Source of the DNA: Planctomycetaceae bacterium
GTDB taxonomy: Bacteria > Planctomycetota > Planctomycetia > Pirellulales > PNKZ01
Assembly (NCBI GenBank): GCA_016793115.1
Contig: JAEUIN010000273.1
Span: 1-64,000, forward strand
Reading direction: 5' to 3'
Length of the DNA: 64,000 nucleotides
A program made the position numbers and the translations under genes. A model generated the notes under the pieces. The model was not told the origin of the DNA, did no database searches, and saw nothing but the letters and a program-made list of their open reading frames with translations. How positions within the stretch are numbered: position 1 is the stretch's first letter; each line of letters opens with the position of its first letter. This document shows positions 25,507-35,894 of the stretch, piece after piece.

Positions 25507-27789
25507 ATGGAACGCACCGAAGCGCGTCTCAGCAAGCTCTGGCCGCAAGATTTAGCGGCCGGTCTCGTCGTCTTTCTCGTGGCCGTTCCGTTGAGTCTCG
25601 GCATCGCCTCGGTGTCGGGAGCGCCGCCCCGCGCCGGCCTGTTATCGGCCGTCGTCGGCGGACTGCTCGTCGGCTTGCTGAGCCGGTCGCAGACGTCGAT
25701 TACCGGGCCGACCGCGGCGCTGACGGCCGTCGTCGCCGCGCAGCTCGCCGTGCTCGGATCGTTCGAAACGTTTCTCGTGGCCGTGGTCGTCGCCGGGTTG
25801 ATTCAAATCGCGCTGGGGTGCGTGGGCGCAGGGGCGATCGCCGAGTTCGTGCCGCTGAGCGTCGTCAAAGGCTTGCTGTCTGCGGTCGGCATCATTTTGA
25901 TTTTGAAGCAGATTCCGCACTTGCTCGGCCACGACGTCGACCCGGAAGGGGAAATGTCGTTCTTGCAGCCGGATCATAAGAACACCTTTTCCGAGCTCTA
26001 CGCCGTGATCGGCCAAGTGCACGTCGGGGCGACGATCGTCGGCCTCGCGTCGCTCGCGGTGATGCTGTTTTGGCCGCGCATCCGCTCGCTCAAGCGAACG
26101 CGCATCCCGGCGGCGATCGCCGCCTTGGCGACCGGCGTCGGGTTGCATCTCGTGTTTCGCCGCTTAGGACCGCCGTGGCTGATTCAAAACAACCACTTGG
26201 TGCAAATCCCCGCGCCGAAGGTCGGCCTCGAAGACTTCTTTCTGTTCCCAGACTTCTCCCATTGGAACGACCCGGCCGTGTATCTGGCGGGGCTGACGAT
26301 CGCGCTCGTGGCCTCGTTCGAATCGCTGCTCAACAGCCAAGCGATCGACGCGATCGATCCTTACCGGCGCACGACGCCGTCGAATCGGGAGTTGCTGGCG
26401 CAAGGCGCGGGCAACCTCGCGGTCGGCTTCATCGGCGGCGTGCCGATGACTTCGGTCACCGTGTTAAGCTCGGTCGGCGTGTATTCGGGGGGCAAGTCGC
26501 GGCTGACGGCGATCACGCAGGCCGCGGCGATGCTCGTCTTCGTACCGCTGGCACCCTGGCTGATCGCCTTGGTGCCGGTGTCGTGCTTGGCGGCTATTCT
26601 CCTGGCGACGGGCGTTCAACTCCTCGACCCGGCGCGCATCAAGCGCATGTGGGAAGGAGGCCGCTATCAGTTTTTGCCGTTCTTGGTGACCGTGGCGGCG
26701 ATCGTCTTCACCGATCTGTTGATCGGCGTGTTGATCGGGCTAGCGGTCAGCCTGAGCTTCGTAATCAACAGCAACTTGCGGCGGCCGATCAAGCGGTTCG
26801 TCGAAAAGCATCTGAGCGGCAAGGTGATTCATATCGAACTCGCCAACCAAGTGAGCTTTTTGAACCGGCCGGCCCTCTCGCGAGCGCTCGACGGCATTCC
26901 GCGCGGCAGTCGCTTGCTGCTCGACGCGCGGAACACCGACTACATCGATCCCGACGTGTTGCTGCTGATTCGCAATTTCACCGAGCGGACCGCGCCGACG
27001 CGAAAAATCGAAGTGAGCTTGGTAGGCTTTCGTGCGAAGTATCAGTTGGAAGATCGCATTCAATACGTCGACCACGCGACCCGCGAGCTGCAGGAGGCGT
27101 TTACGCCGTCGAAAGTGCTGCGGGTGCTGCGCGAAGGCAACGAACGGTTCCGCACCGGCCGACGGCTGACGCGCGATTTCAGTCGGCAAGTCGTGGAGAC
27201 GGCGCTGGGCCAGCATCCGTTGGCCGTGGTGCTGAGCTGCATGGACTCGCGCTCGACGGCGGAATTGATTTTCGACCTCGGCGTGGGCGACGTGTTCGGC
27301 GTGCGCGTGGCGGGCAACATCGTGAGCCGCAAGGTGCTCGGCAGCTTGGAATACGGCTGCGCCGTGGCCGGAGCGAAGCTGATTCTGGTGATGGGTCATA
27401 CCCGCTGCGGCGCGGTGACTTCGGCCGTGAAGCTGGCCTGCTCCGACAAACCGGCGGCGGAAGCGACCGGCTGCGAACATGTCGAGTATGTGCTGCAGTC
27501 GATTCAGGAATCGATCCATCGTGACACGTGCCGGAAGGCTCTTGAGAAGCCGGAAGCGGAGCTGAGTCGCTATGTGGATGAAGTGGCCCGCGCGAACGTG
27601 CTCCGGATGGTCGAAAAGATCACCCAAGAGAGTTCGACGATCGCCGCGCTGGTGCGCGACGGCACGATCGCCGTCGTCGGCGCGATGTACGACATCTCGA
27701 CCGGCGAAATCACGTTTCTCAACACCGAAGAGTTCGACCTGGAAGCGAGCACGACCGACTCGCTGTATATGATTCCGTCGCAGCGGTAG
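25507..27789 (+). CDS. SulP anion transporter fused to beta-carbonic anhydrase
   Basis: A 760-residue fusion. Residues about 10-420 are a SulP permease (LAAGLVVFLVAVPLSLGIA, SRSQTSITGPTAALTAVVAA). Residues about 430-530 are STAS-like (HIELANQVSFLNRPALSRAL, LLDARNTDYIDPDVL). Residues about 545-750 are a beta-carbonic anhydrase with zinc ligands Cys578, His631 and Cys634 and the Asp580-Arg582 dyad (SCMDSR ... GHTRCGA). Such SulP::CA fusions are known in bacteria and are thought to move bicarbonate and interconvert it with CO2 at the inner face of the membrane. ATG at 25507; the frame runs open a little further upstream into the Usp gene, but the family start fits here. Confidence 0.93.
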   Translation: MERTEARLSKLWPQDLAAGLVVFLVAVPLSLGIASVSGAPPRAGLLSAVVGGLLVGLLSRSQTSITGPTAALTAVVAAQLAVLGSFETFLVAVVVAGLIQIALGCVGAGAIAEFVPLSVVKGLLSAVGIILILKQIPHLLGHDVDPEGEMSFLQPDHKNTFSELYAVIGQVHVGATIVGLASLAVMLFWPRIRSLKRTRIPAAIAALATGVGLHLVFRRLGPPWLIQNNHLVQIPAPKVGLEDFFLFPDFSHWNDPAVYLAGLTIALVASFESLLNSQAIDAIDPYRRTTPSNRELLAQGAGNLAVGFIGGVPMTSVTVLSSVGVYSGGKSRLTAITQAAAMLVFVPLAPWLIALVPVSCLAAILLATGVQLLDPARIKRMWEGGRYQFLPFLVTVAAIVFTDLLIGVLIGLAVSLSFVINSNLRRPIKRFVEKHLSGKVIHIELANQVSFLNRPALSRALDGIPRGSRLLLDARNTDYIDPDVLLLIRNFTERTAPTRKIEVSLVGFRAKYQLEDRIQYVDHATRELQEAFTPSKVLRVLREGNERFRTGRRLTRDFSRQVVETALGQHPLAVVLSCMDSRSTAELIFDLGVGDVFGVRVAGNIVSRKVLGSLEYGCAVAGAKLILVMGHTRCGAVTSAVKLACSDKPAAEATGCEHVEYVLQSIQESIHRDTCRKALEKPEAELSRYVDEVARANVLRMVEKITQESSTIAALVRDGTIAVVGAMYDISTGEITFLNTEEFDLEASTTDSLYMIPSQR

Positions 27790-27889
27790 CCGCACCTTCG
27801 CTCGGCGTGTGCCCGCGGCTTTACGATTTGCTACGATGTCGCGCAAGAGCGGCCGCTTTCGCGCCGCTCGCCTTTGCGCGAGACGCCGT

Positions 27890-29584
27890 ATGACTCGAAC
27901 GTCGGGAGCGGGAGCTTTTCTGGAACTGTTGGCCGCGGCCGGCGTGACGAAACTGTTCGGCAATCCCGGCACGACGGAATTGCCGCTGGTCGACGCCTTG
28001 GCCGACGACCGACGGATCGACTACGTGCTCGGGCTGCAAGAGATTCCCGTGATGGCGATGGCCGACGGCTATGCCATGGCCTCGCGCTCGCTCGGCGTGG
28101 TCAACTTGCATGTGTCGTGCGGGTTGGGCAACGCGATGGGGATGCTCTACAACGCCCATCGCGAAGGGACGCCGCTCATCGTGACGGCGGGGCAGACCGA
28201 TCGCCGGATCGAATTTGAAGAGCCGATCTTGTGGGGCGACATGGTCGGAGTGGCCAAGCCCTGGACGAAGTGGGCGGCGCAGGTTCAGCGCGTCGAAGAT
28301 ATGCCCGCGGCCGTGCGGCGCGCGATTCAGACGGCGCTCACGCCGCCGACCGGGCCGGTGTTTCTGGCGTTGCCGATGGATGTGCAGCGCGAAACGGCCG
28401 AACTGGATCTGACGCCGGCTCCGCGACTCGATCATCGCGTGCGACCGCCGGCGGAAGCGCTGCGTCGCGCGGCCGAGTTGCTGGCCGGCGCGAAGAACCC
28501 CGGCATCGTCGCGGGAAGCCGCGTCGTGGAGCGCGACGCCGTCGCGGCGCTCACGGCGGTCGCCGAGCGGCTCGGCGCACCGGTGTTTTCCGAAAGCGCC
28601 ACGTCGCACGGCCGGCTGCCGTTTCCTTGCGCGCACCGGCTGTATGGTCAGCAACTCCCTTTGTGGGCTCCCGACGTCGCCACGCTGCTGAGCGAGTTCG
28701 ATGCGCTGCTCGTCGTCGGGCTCGATTTGTTGCGGATGTACGTGCATCACGATCCGCCGCGAGCCGTACCGGCGAGTTGCCGCTTGGTGCATCTCGACGA
28801 GAGTCCGTGGCAGATCGGCAAGAACTATCCGGCGGAAGTCGGCCTGCTCGGCGATACGAAAACGGGTTTGGAAGAGCTCGGTGCGCTGTTGGACGCGGCG
28901 ATGTCGCCCGCCGAGCGCGCGCAGGCCGCGGAGCGCGGCGAGCGGCGCGGGGCTGCGCATGCGAAGGTTCGCGCCGCGCTCGAAGTCAAGCTGGCCGCGG
29001 AGCGCGACGGACGGCCGATGACGCCGGGCACGTTGATGTCGGTCGTCGCCTCGGTCGTGCCGCCGAACGTCGCCGTGATTGAAGAAGCGGTGACGACGAC
29101 GGAACACTTGCTCGAACGCTTAGGCGCGCTCGACAACACCGACGGCTACTTCGCGCATCGCGGCTGGGCCTTAGGCTGGGGACTCGGGTGCGCGATCGGC
29201 GTGCGAATGGCGTGGCCCGACCGGCCGACGCTCGCGCTGTTGGGCGAGGGGGCCGCGATGTACGGGATTCAAGGCCTGTGGAGCGCGGCGCGTTACAACG
29301 TGCCGGTGACGTTCGTCGTCTGCAACAACGGCCACTACCAGATTCTGAAAGACGGGGCCCGCATGCTCGGACTTCCCGCCGCGCAGCAAGGTCGCTTCGT
29401 CGGCATGGACCTCGACGGGCCGGCGATCGACTTCGTCAAGCTGGCCGAGTCGCTGGGCGTGGCGGCCGTTCGCATCAGCGACCCCGACGAACTTGCCGCG
29501 GAACTCCGCCGCTCGCTCGCCGGCGGCCGGCCGCGGTTGATCGACGTGCCGATCCAAAAGACCCGGGCATCGCAGTTCGGCTAG
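27890..29584 (+). CDS. ThDP-dependent decarboxylase, benzoylformate decarboxylase-like
   Basis: A 564-residue enzyme. Residues 22-51 (LFGNPGTTELPL ... GLQE) carry the activating Glu51 and residue His74 in NLHVSCGLGNAMG matches the active-site His70 of benzoylformate decarboxylase. The C-terminal ThDP site is GEGAAMYGIQGLWSAARY ... NNGHYQIL (the usual GDG is GEG). The second active-site His of that enzyme cannot be placed surely; MYVHHDPPR lies in the region. It would decarboxylate an aromatic or branched 2-keto acid. Start ATG at 27890; ATG at 27836 is also in frame and neither has a clear ribosome site. Its stop overlaps the convergent SLC13 gene by 4 bp. Confidence 0.85.
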   Translation: MTRTSGAGAFLELLAAAGVTKLFGNPGTTELPLVDALADDRRIDYVLGLQEIPVMAMADGYAMASRSLGVVNLHVSCGLGNAMGMLYNAHREGTPLIVTAGQTDRRIEFEEPILWGDMVGVAKPWTKWAAQVQRVEDMPAAVRRAIQTALTPPTGPVFLALPMDVQRETAELDLTPAPRLDHRVRPPAEALRRAAELLAGAKNPGIVAGSRVVERDAVAALTAVAERLGAPVFSESATSHGRLPFPCAHRLYGQQLPLWAPDVATLLSEFDALLVVGLDLLRMYVHHDPPRAVPASCRLVHLDESPWQIGKNYPAEVGLLGDTKTGLEELGALLDAAMSPAERAQAAERGERRGAAHAKVRAALEVKLAAERDGRPMTPGTLMSVVASVVPPNVAVIEEAVTTTEHLLERLGALDNTDGYFAHRGWALGWGLGCAIGVRMAWPDRPTLALLGEGAAMYGIQGLWSAARYNVPVTFVVCNNGHYQILKDGARMLGLPAAQQGRFVGMDLDGPAIDFVKLAESLGVAAVRISDPDELAAELRRSLAGGRPRLIDVPIQKTRASQFG

Positions 29585-31137
29585 AACAGGTGCGGGACCA
29601 AGAGCTGCAAGATCGTGACGACGACGACGATGCCGGCGATGTCGAGCAGCACGCCGTAGCGAATCATCCGCGTAATGGGGATGTAGCCGGAGCCGTAGAC
29701 GATCGCGTTGCAGGGCGTGCTCACGGGGAGCATGAAGCCGAGGCTCGCACCGAACGTCGCACCGAGAGCCGGCACCAGCGGATCGATGCCGGCAGCCTTC
29801 GCCGTGCTGATGACGATCGGCACGATGATGATCGCGCTGGCCGTGTTGGAAGTGGCTTCCGACACCGCGACGGCGACGATTGTGCCGAAGACGAGCATCG
29901 CGAAGCCGCTTTCCAGTTGCAGCACGCCCTGCAGCGCTTGGCCGAGCGCCGCGGCGAGGCCGGTTTCGTCGGCCAATTGGCCGAGCGCGAAGCCGCCGCC
30001 GTAGAGCAGCACGATTCCCCAATCGATCTGCGACGCTTCACGCCAGTTGATCGCCCGCCCGCCGCGATCGCCGGGCAAGATGAACAACAGCACCGCGCCC
30101 AGCACGGCGACCGCCCCCTCGTTGAGCATCTCCTTGACGTAGTTATACGTCGGGCTGGTTTGCCCATAGGCCAGGGCGACGAGACCGGGAAAGATCCAGA
30201 GCGCGACCGTGAGCCCGAAGGCGAGCATCGTCGACTTCTGGCTTGTCGTCCACGGCCCCAGTTCACGACGGCGGGCCTGCAGCAACTCCGCTCCGCCGCG
30301 GATTTCCTTGACGCCGGCCGGGCAAAAAAAGTTGAGATAAAAGTAGAGGATGACGAACATCGCGAGCACGATCGGAAACCCGATCAGCGACCACTGGAAA
30401 AACGACAGCTTGACGCCCAATTCCGACTGAATTGCCTTGATGCCGATCAGATTCGGCGGCGTGCCGATCGGCGTCGCGAGTCCGCCGATGCTCGCGCCGA
30501 ACGACGTCATGAGCATCAACCCCGTGGCGAAGCGGCGGTCGATCTTGTGGCCGGCTTCCTCTTCGCGAAAGAAGACCGCGAGAATGCTCATGCCGATGGC
30601 GAACATCATCGCCGTCGTCGCCGTGTTGGAAATCCAGCCCGACATGAACGTCGTCACGATGCCGAAGCCGAGCAAGATGCGGCTCGGCCGAGCGCCGATC
30701 CACGGCAACGCGAGAATGCCGTAGGCGAAGCGGCGATCGAGCCCATGAATGAACACGGCGCGGGCCAGCATGAACGACCCGATGAACAGGAACATGATGA
30801 AGCTGGCAAACGGCGCGAAGACGGCTTCGTGCGTATCGACGCGCAAGATAATGCAGGCCACGGCCGCGGCCAGCGCGGTCACCGTGAGCGGCAACGTCTC
30901 GCAAACCCACAGCACGGCCGTGGTCGCCATGATCGCGGCCAAGCGGTGCGCCTCGACGTTGTGTACGACCTCGCTGCTCGGCAACGTCTTCGTCAGCCCC
31001 GCGAGCGGCGCGAAGAAGACTCCCAAAAAGACCAGCGGCGCGAGCACCACGCCGGCCCGCTTGCGAAGTTCTTCAAATCGCTGTTCGCCGGGCGTGAGCA
31101 GCGCGAGTTCGTCCTCGTCGAGCATGTCTTGCGGCAT
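29581..31137 (-). CDS. SLC13/DASS-family anion:sodium symporter
   Basis: A 518-residue membrane protein with about 11-12 segments. Both family Ser-Asn-Thr sodium/substrate hairpins are visible: SNTATTAMM in the first half and TSNTASAIII in the second, each followed by a Pro-rich tip (ATPIGTPPNLIG and MLPVSTPCNAI). This assigns it to the divalent anion:sodium symporters (dicarboxylates, citrate or sulfate). It begins 3 bp after the stop of a secreted esterase gene, so the two form an operon. That pairing suggests uptake of an acid released outside the cell, as inference. Confidence 0.92.
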   Translation of the reverse strand: MPQDMLDEDELALLTPGEQRFEELRKRAGVVLAPLVFLGVFFAPLAGLTKTLPSSEVVHNVEAHRLAAIMATTAVLWVCETLPLTVTALAAAVACIILRVDTHEAVFAPFASFIMFLFIGSFMLARAVFIHGLDRRFAYGILALPWIGARPSRILLGFGIVTTFMSGWISNTATTAMMFAIGMSILAVFFREEEAGHKIDRRFATGLMLMTSFGASIGGLATPIGTPPNLIGIKAIQSELGVKLSFFQWSLIGFPIVLAMFVILYFYLNFFCPAGVKEIRGGAELLQARRRELGPWTTSQKSTMLAFGLTVALWIFPGLVALAYGQTSPTYNYVKEMLNEGAVAVLGAVLLFILPGDRGGRAINWREASQIDWGIVLLYGGGFALGQLADETGLAAALGQALQGVLQLESGFAMLVFGTIVAVAVSEATSNTASAIIIVPIVISTAKAAGIDPLVPALGATFGASLGFMLPVSTPCNAIVYGSGYIPITRMIRYGVLLDIAGIVVVVTILQLLVPHLF

Positions 31138-31140
31138 GGG

Positions 31141-32630
<1,490 letters not shown>

Positions 32631-33974
32631 ATGCTCACGATTCACGGCGAGAAGAAGCGCCTTTGCGACGGCCTTGCGCGCCGCGACTTTTTGAAGCTCG
32701 GCGCCTTGGGCGTCGGCGGCTTATCGCTCGCGCAGCTCTTAGCGGCCGAAGCCGCGGCCGGCACGCGCGGCAAGTCGCACAAAGCCGTGATCATGGTCTA
32801 CATGTGCGGCGCGCCGTCGCACCAAGACATGTACGACTTGAAGATGGACGCCCCCTCGGAGATACGCGGCGAGTTCAAGCCGATTCCCACTTCGGTCCCC
32901 GGCCTGGAAATCTGCGAACACCTGCCGCTCCTGGCGAAGAACATGGAGCGACTGATTCCGATTCGCTCGATGGTCGGCTCGCCCAACGGCAACCACGACT
33001 CGTTCATCTGCTACACCGGCCGCAGCTTCCTGAATCAGCCGCCGGGCGGTTGGCCGGCGATCGGCTCGGTCGTGTCGAAACTGCTCGGCCCGGTCGATCC
33101 TTCCGTGCCGACGTTCACCGGCCTCGCCCCCAAGGCCGGGCATCCGCCGTATGGTTCGCCGGGGCTCCCCGGATATCTCGGCCCGTCGATGGGTGCGTTT
33201 CGCCCGTCCGGCGAAGGGCGCGACGACATGGTGCTCAACGGCATCTCGACCGATCGGCTTAACGATCGCCGCTCGCTCTTGGGCTCGCTCGACCGCATTC
33301 GTCGCGACGTCGACGGTTCCGGCCTGATGACCGGTCTCGACTCGTTTCAACAGCAAGCTTTCGGACTGCTCACCTCGAGCCGCATGGTCGACGCTCTCGA
33401 CCTCAGCAAGGAAGACCCTAAGACGCGGGCTCGCTACGGCACGGGCGATGCGAAGAACTTCGGCGACGGCGCGCCGCGCAACCTGGAACACTTCCTCCTC
33501 GCGCGTCGCTTGGTGGAAGCCGGCTGCCGCGTCGTCACGCTCAACTTCGGCCGCTGGGATTTCCACAGCGACAACTTCAACGGGCTGAAGAACACGCACC
33601 TGCCGCTGTTCGATCAAGGCATGTCGGCCTTGATCGAAGATCTGCATGAGCGCGGGCTGGCCGACGACGTGGCCGTCGTGGCCTGGGGCGAATTCGGCCG
33701 CACGCCCACGATCAACGCCGACGCCGGCCGCGATCACTGGCCGCGCGTGGGCGGGGCCTTGCTCGCCGGCGGCGGATGGCGCGGCGGACGAATGATCGGC
33801 GCGACCGATCGGCTCGGCGGCGAAGCGACCGAACGACCGGTCCACTTCGGCGAAGTGTTAGCGTCGCTCTATCGGCACCTCGGTATCGATCCGAGCTTGC
33901 CGCACCTGCGCGACTTGGCCGGCCGGCCGCAGTATTTGGTCGAAGGGCATCAACCGCTGCCGGAGTTGGGGTAG
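32631..33974 (+). CDS. DUF1501 protein, Tat-exported
   Basis: A 447-residue protein. A twin-arginine signal (ARRDFLKLGALGVGGLSLAQLL, about residues 14-35) marks export in folded form. The mature part has VIMVYMCGAPSHQDMYDLK, the DUF1501 opening related to alkaline-phosphatase/sulfatase folds, and near the end AWGEFGRTPTINADAGRDHWP, the conserved metal-site-like block. DUF1501 proteins are expanded in planctomycetes and usually sit beside DUF1549/DUF1553 cytochrome genes, which are absent here. The ATG at 32631 has CGGAG upstream. Function unknown. Confidence 0.9.
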   Translation: MLTIHGEKKRLCDGLARRDFLKLGALGVGGLSLAQLLAAEAAAGTRGKSHKAVIMVYMCGAPSHQDMYDLKMDAPSEIRGEFKPIPTSVPGLEICEHLPLLAKNMERLIPIRSMVGSPNGNHDSFICYTGRSFLNQPPGGWPAIGSVVSKLLGPVDPSVPTFTGLAPKAGHPPYGSPGLPGYLGPSMGAFRPSGEGRDDMVLNGISTDRLNDRRSLLGSLDRIRRDVDGSGLMTGLDSFQQQAFGLLTSSRMVDALDLSKEDPKTRARYGTGDAKNFGDGAPRNLEHFLLARRLVEAGCRVVTLNFGRWDFHSDNFNGLKNTHLPLFDQGMSALIEDLHERGLADDVAVVAWGEFGRTPTINADAGRDHWPRVGGALLAGGGWRGGRMIGATDRLGGEATERPVHFGEVLASLYRHLGIDPSLPHLRDLAGRPQYLVEGHQPLPELG

Positions 33975-34010
33975 TAGTCGTCCTGGGGATCCGGTTTGCT
34001 AAATAGCGAC

Positions 34011-34075
34011 CGGGAGGGCGAAGCTCCCGCTGAGCCGAATGCGTGTCGCGACTCGGCGGGAGCCTCGCCCTCCCG
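34011..34075. repeat. Inverted repeat between the two DUF1501 genes
   Basis: Arms 34011-34034 and 34052-34075 pair with about two mismatches; each contains CGGGAGGGCGA and GCTCCCGC. It is a GC-rich palindromic element of the kind scattered through planctomycete genomes and separates two related genes transcribed in the same direction. Confidence 0.8.
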
Positions 34076-34092
34076 ACTTAAGAGAATGACCC

Positions 34093-35550
34093 ATGAGCAA
34101 CCACGGCGTTCGTCATTGTCGCGGCCCGGTCTCACGGCGCGAGGCTTTGAAATACGGCTCGCTCGCGCTCGGCTCGTGGGGTCTGGCGGGCATGGGCTTG
34201 GGCGACCTCTATCGCCTCCAATCGGCGGCGGCCGCCGCCGGCGGCGCGTCGCCGGCGGGCGGCGGATTGAAAGACGATCGCGCCGTGATCTTCGTGTGGC
34301 TCCCCGGCGGGCCGCCGCACATGGAGATGTACGACCTCAAGCCCGACGCGCCATCGGAATATCGCGGCGAATATCTGCCGATCGCCACGAACGTGCCGGG
34401 GATGGAAGTCGGCGAGTTGTTGCCGCTGCACGCCAAGTGCGCCGACAAGTACACGATCATTCGCTCCGTCGCCCACCAGTTCGCCGATCACGGCGGCGGG
34501 CACAAGCGCTTTATGACCGGGCGCGATCCCAAGGAGCCGACCGGCTTCGTGAACGACTACCCGGCCGTGCCGTCGCTGATCGCCCGGATGATCGACGACC
34601 GGCGGCGCGGCGTGCCGAACTACGTTTGCGGCGTCGATCGCGGCCGCTCCGGCATCGACGTGTTCAGCTTCGGCAGCGCGTATCTCGGCAACGCGACGCA
34701 TCCGTTCATGGTCGTCGGCGACCCGGCGGCCGCTGACTTCAAAATCGACAATCTCGCTCCGAGCGAAGCACTGGTCGACCGGATCGACGATCGCGCGGCT
34801 CTGTTGCAGCAGTTCGACACCTGGCGTCGCCGGGTCGATCGCTCCGGCACGATGGACGCGCTCGACGAATTCAATCGCCGCGCGGTGGAACTTGTGACCA
34901 GCGAGCGAGCCCGGCTGGCGTTCGATCTTTCAAAGGAACCCGACGCGGTTCGCGATCGCTACGGCCGCCACGCTTACGGCCAGCGGGCTTTGATGGCCCG
35001 CCGCTTAGTGGAAGCCGGCGTGACTTTCGTCACGATGGTGATGGAAAACCCGCAACTCCCCGGCGGTTTGCCGAACTACGTGAGCTACAACTGGGATTCG
35101 CACGCGGTCAATTGCCATATCTTCAAAGACGCCGAGGTGCGGCTGCCGCGTTACGACCAAGCGGTGACGGCGCTCATCGAAGACCTCTATGCCCGCGGGC
35201 TCGACAAGCGCGTGCTGCTGGTCGTCACGGGCGAGTTCGGCCGCACGCCGCGAATCAACTATCAGATCGGCACCGCGAACGGCCGGCTTCAGCCGGGGCG
35301 CGACCATTGGCCGAATGCGATGTCGATGATCGTCGCGGGAGGCGGGATGCGCACCGGTCAGGTGATCGGCGCGACGAACCTGAAGGGTGAGTACCCGACG
35401 GCCCGCCCGCTCACGCCGAACGATCTTTGGGCGACCGTGCTGCAGCATCTGGGCATCGACTCGGAGCACGCCTACCCGGACCACAACGGCCGGCCGATGC
35501 CGATCCTGCCGTTCGGCAAAGCGATCGACGAACTGCTGCCGACGGCGTAG
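34093..35550 (+). CDS. Second DUF1501 protein, Tat-exported
   Basis: A 485-residue paralogue of the preceding protein. The Tat signal is SRREALKYGSLALGSWGLAG. The family opening VIFVWLPGGPPHMEMYDLKP and the C-terminal TGEFGRTPRINYQIGTANG followed by GRDHWP are present, so the fold is the same although overall similarity between the two looks moderate. It has an extra Ala/Gly-rich segment after the signal. ATG at 34093. It lies 118 bp downstream, with the inverted repeat between them. Function unknown, exported. Confidence 0.9.
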   Translation: MSNHGVRHCRGPVSRREALKYGSLALGSWGLAGMGLGDLYRLQSAAAAAGGASPAGGGLKDDRAVIFVWLPGGPPHMEMYDLKPDAPSEYRGEYLPIATNVPGMEVGELLPLHAKCADKYTIIRSVAHQFADHGGGHKRFMTGRDPKEPTGFVNDYPAVPSLIARMIDDRRRGVPNYVCGVDRGRSGIDVFSFGSAYLGNATHPFMVVGDPAAADFKIDNLAPSEALVDRIDDRAALLQQFDTWRRRVDRSGTMDALDEFNRRAVELVTSERARLAFDLSKEPDAVRDRYGRHAYGQRALMARRLVEAGVTFVTMVMENPQLPGGLPNYVSYNWDSHAVNCHIFKDAEVRLPRYDQAVTALIEDLYARGLDKRVLLVVTGEFGRTPRINYQIGTANGRLQPGRDHWPNAMSMIVAGGGMRTGQVIGATNLKGEYPTARPLTPNDLWATVLQHLGIDSEHAYPDHNGRPMPILPFGKAIDELLPTA

Positions 35551-35610
35551 GAAAGCCTGCGCGCCGTCGCCGGGCGCCGAACCTGCGTCGCACCCCGGTT
35601 GTCGTCACCG

Positions 35611-35616
35611 TATAAT
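35611..35616 (+). promoter_or_regulatory. Candidate -10 of the toxin-antitoxin operon
   Basis: TATAAT, 20 bp before the ATG of the antitoxin-like gene, with AGGAG between (35626-35630). The -35 is weak, as is common in autoregulated toxin-antitoxin promoters. Confidence 0.45.
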
Positions 35617-35636
35617 CTTTCTAGAGGAGAAAGCAG

Positions 35637-35870
35637 ATGGTGACGTTTCAATTCGACGACGAGACTGCGGCTCGGCTACAAGAGCTGGCAAAAGCGGCCG
35701 GAGCGGCGAACGTTGAGGATTACATTAAGTTAGTTATCGCGACCCCTCGGCCGACGACGGACAAATTCGATCCGAAAGAGTTCGATCGCGAACTGGAACC
35801 GCTGCTATTTGACGGACCAAGCCTGCCGGCCGACTTCTCTCGTGAAGACATCTATTTCGATCACGATTGA
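35637..35870 (+). CDS. Putative antitoxin of a PIN system
   Basis: A 77-residue acidic protein. The N-terminus MVTFQFDDETAARLQELAKAAG is strand-helix-like, as in ribbon-helix-helix antitoxins, and the C-terminal half is Asp/Glu-rich (about residues 45-77), suited to wrapping a toxin. AGGAG lies 7 nt upstream. It precedes the PIN gene by 24 bp in the usual antitoxin-first order. The antitoxin call rests mainly on context. Confidence 0.65.
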   Translation: MVTFQFDDETAARLQELAKAAGAANVEDYIKLVIATPRPTTDKFDPKEFDRELEPLLFDGPSLPADFSREDIYFDHD

Positions 35871-35894
35871 ACTTAAGTCCACGTCGGAATAGGA

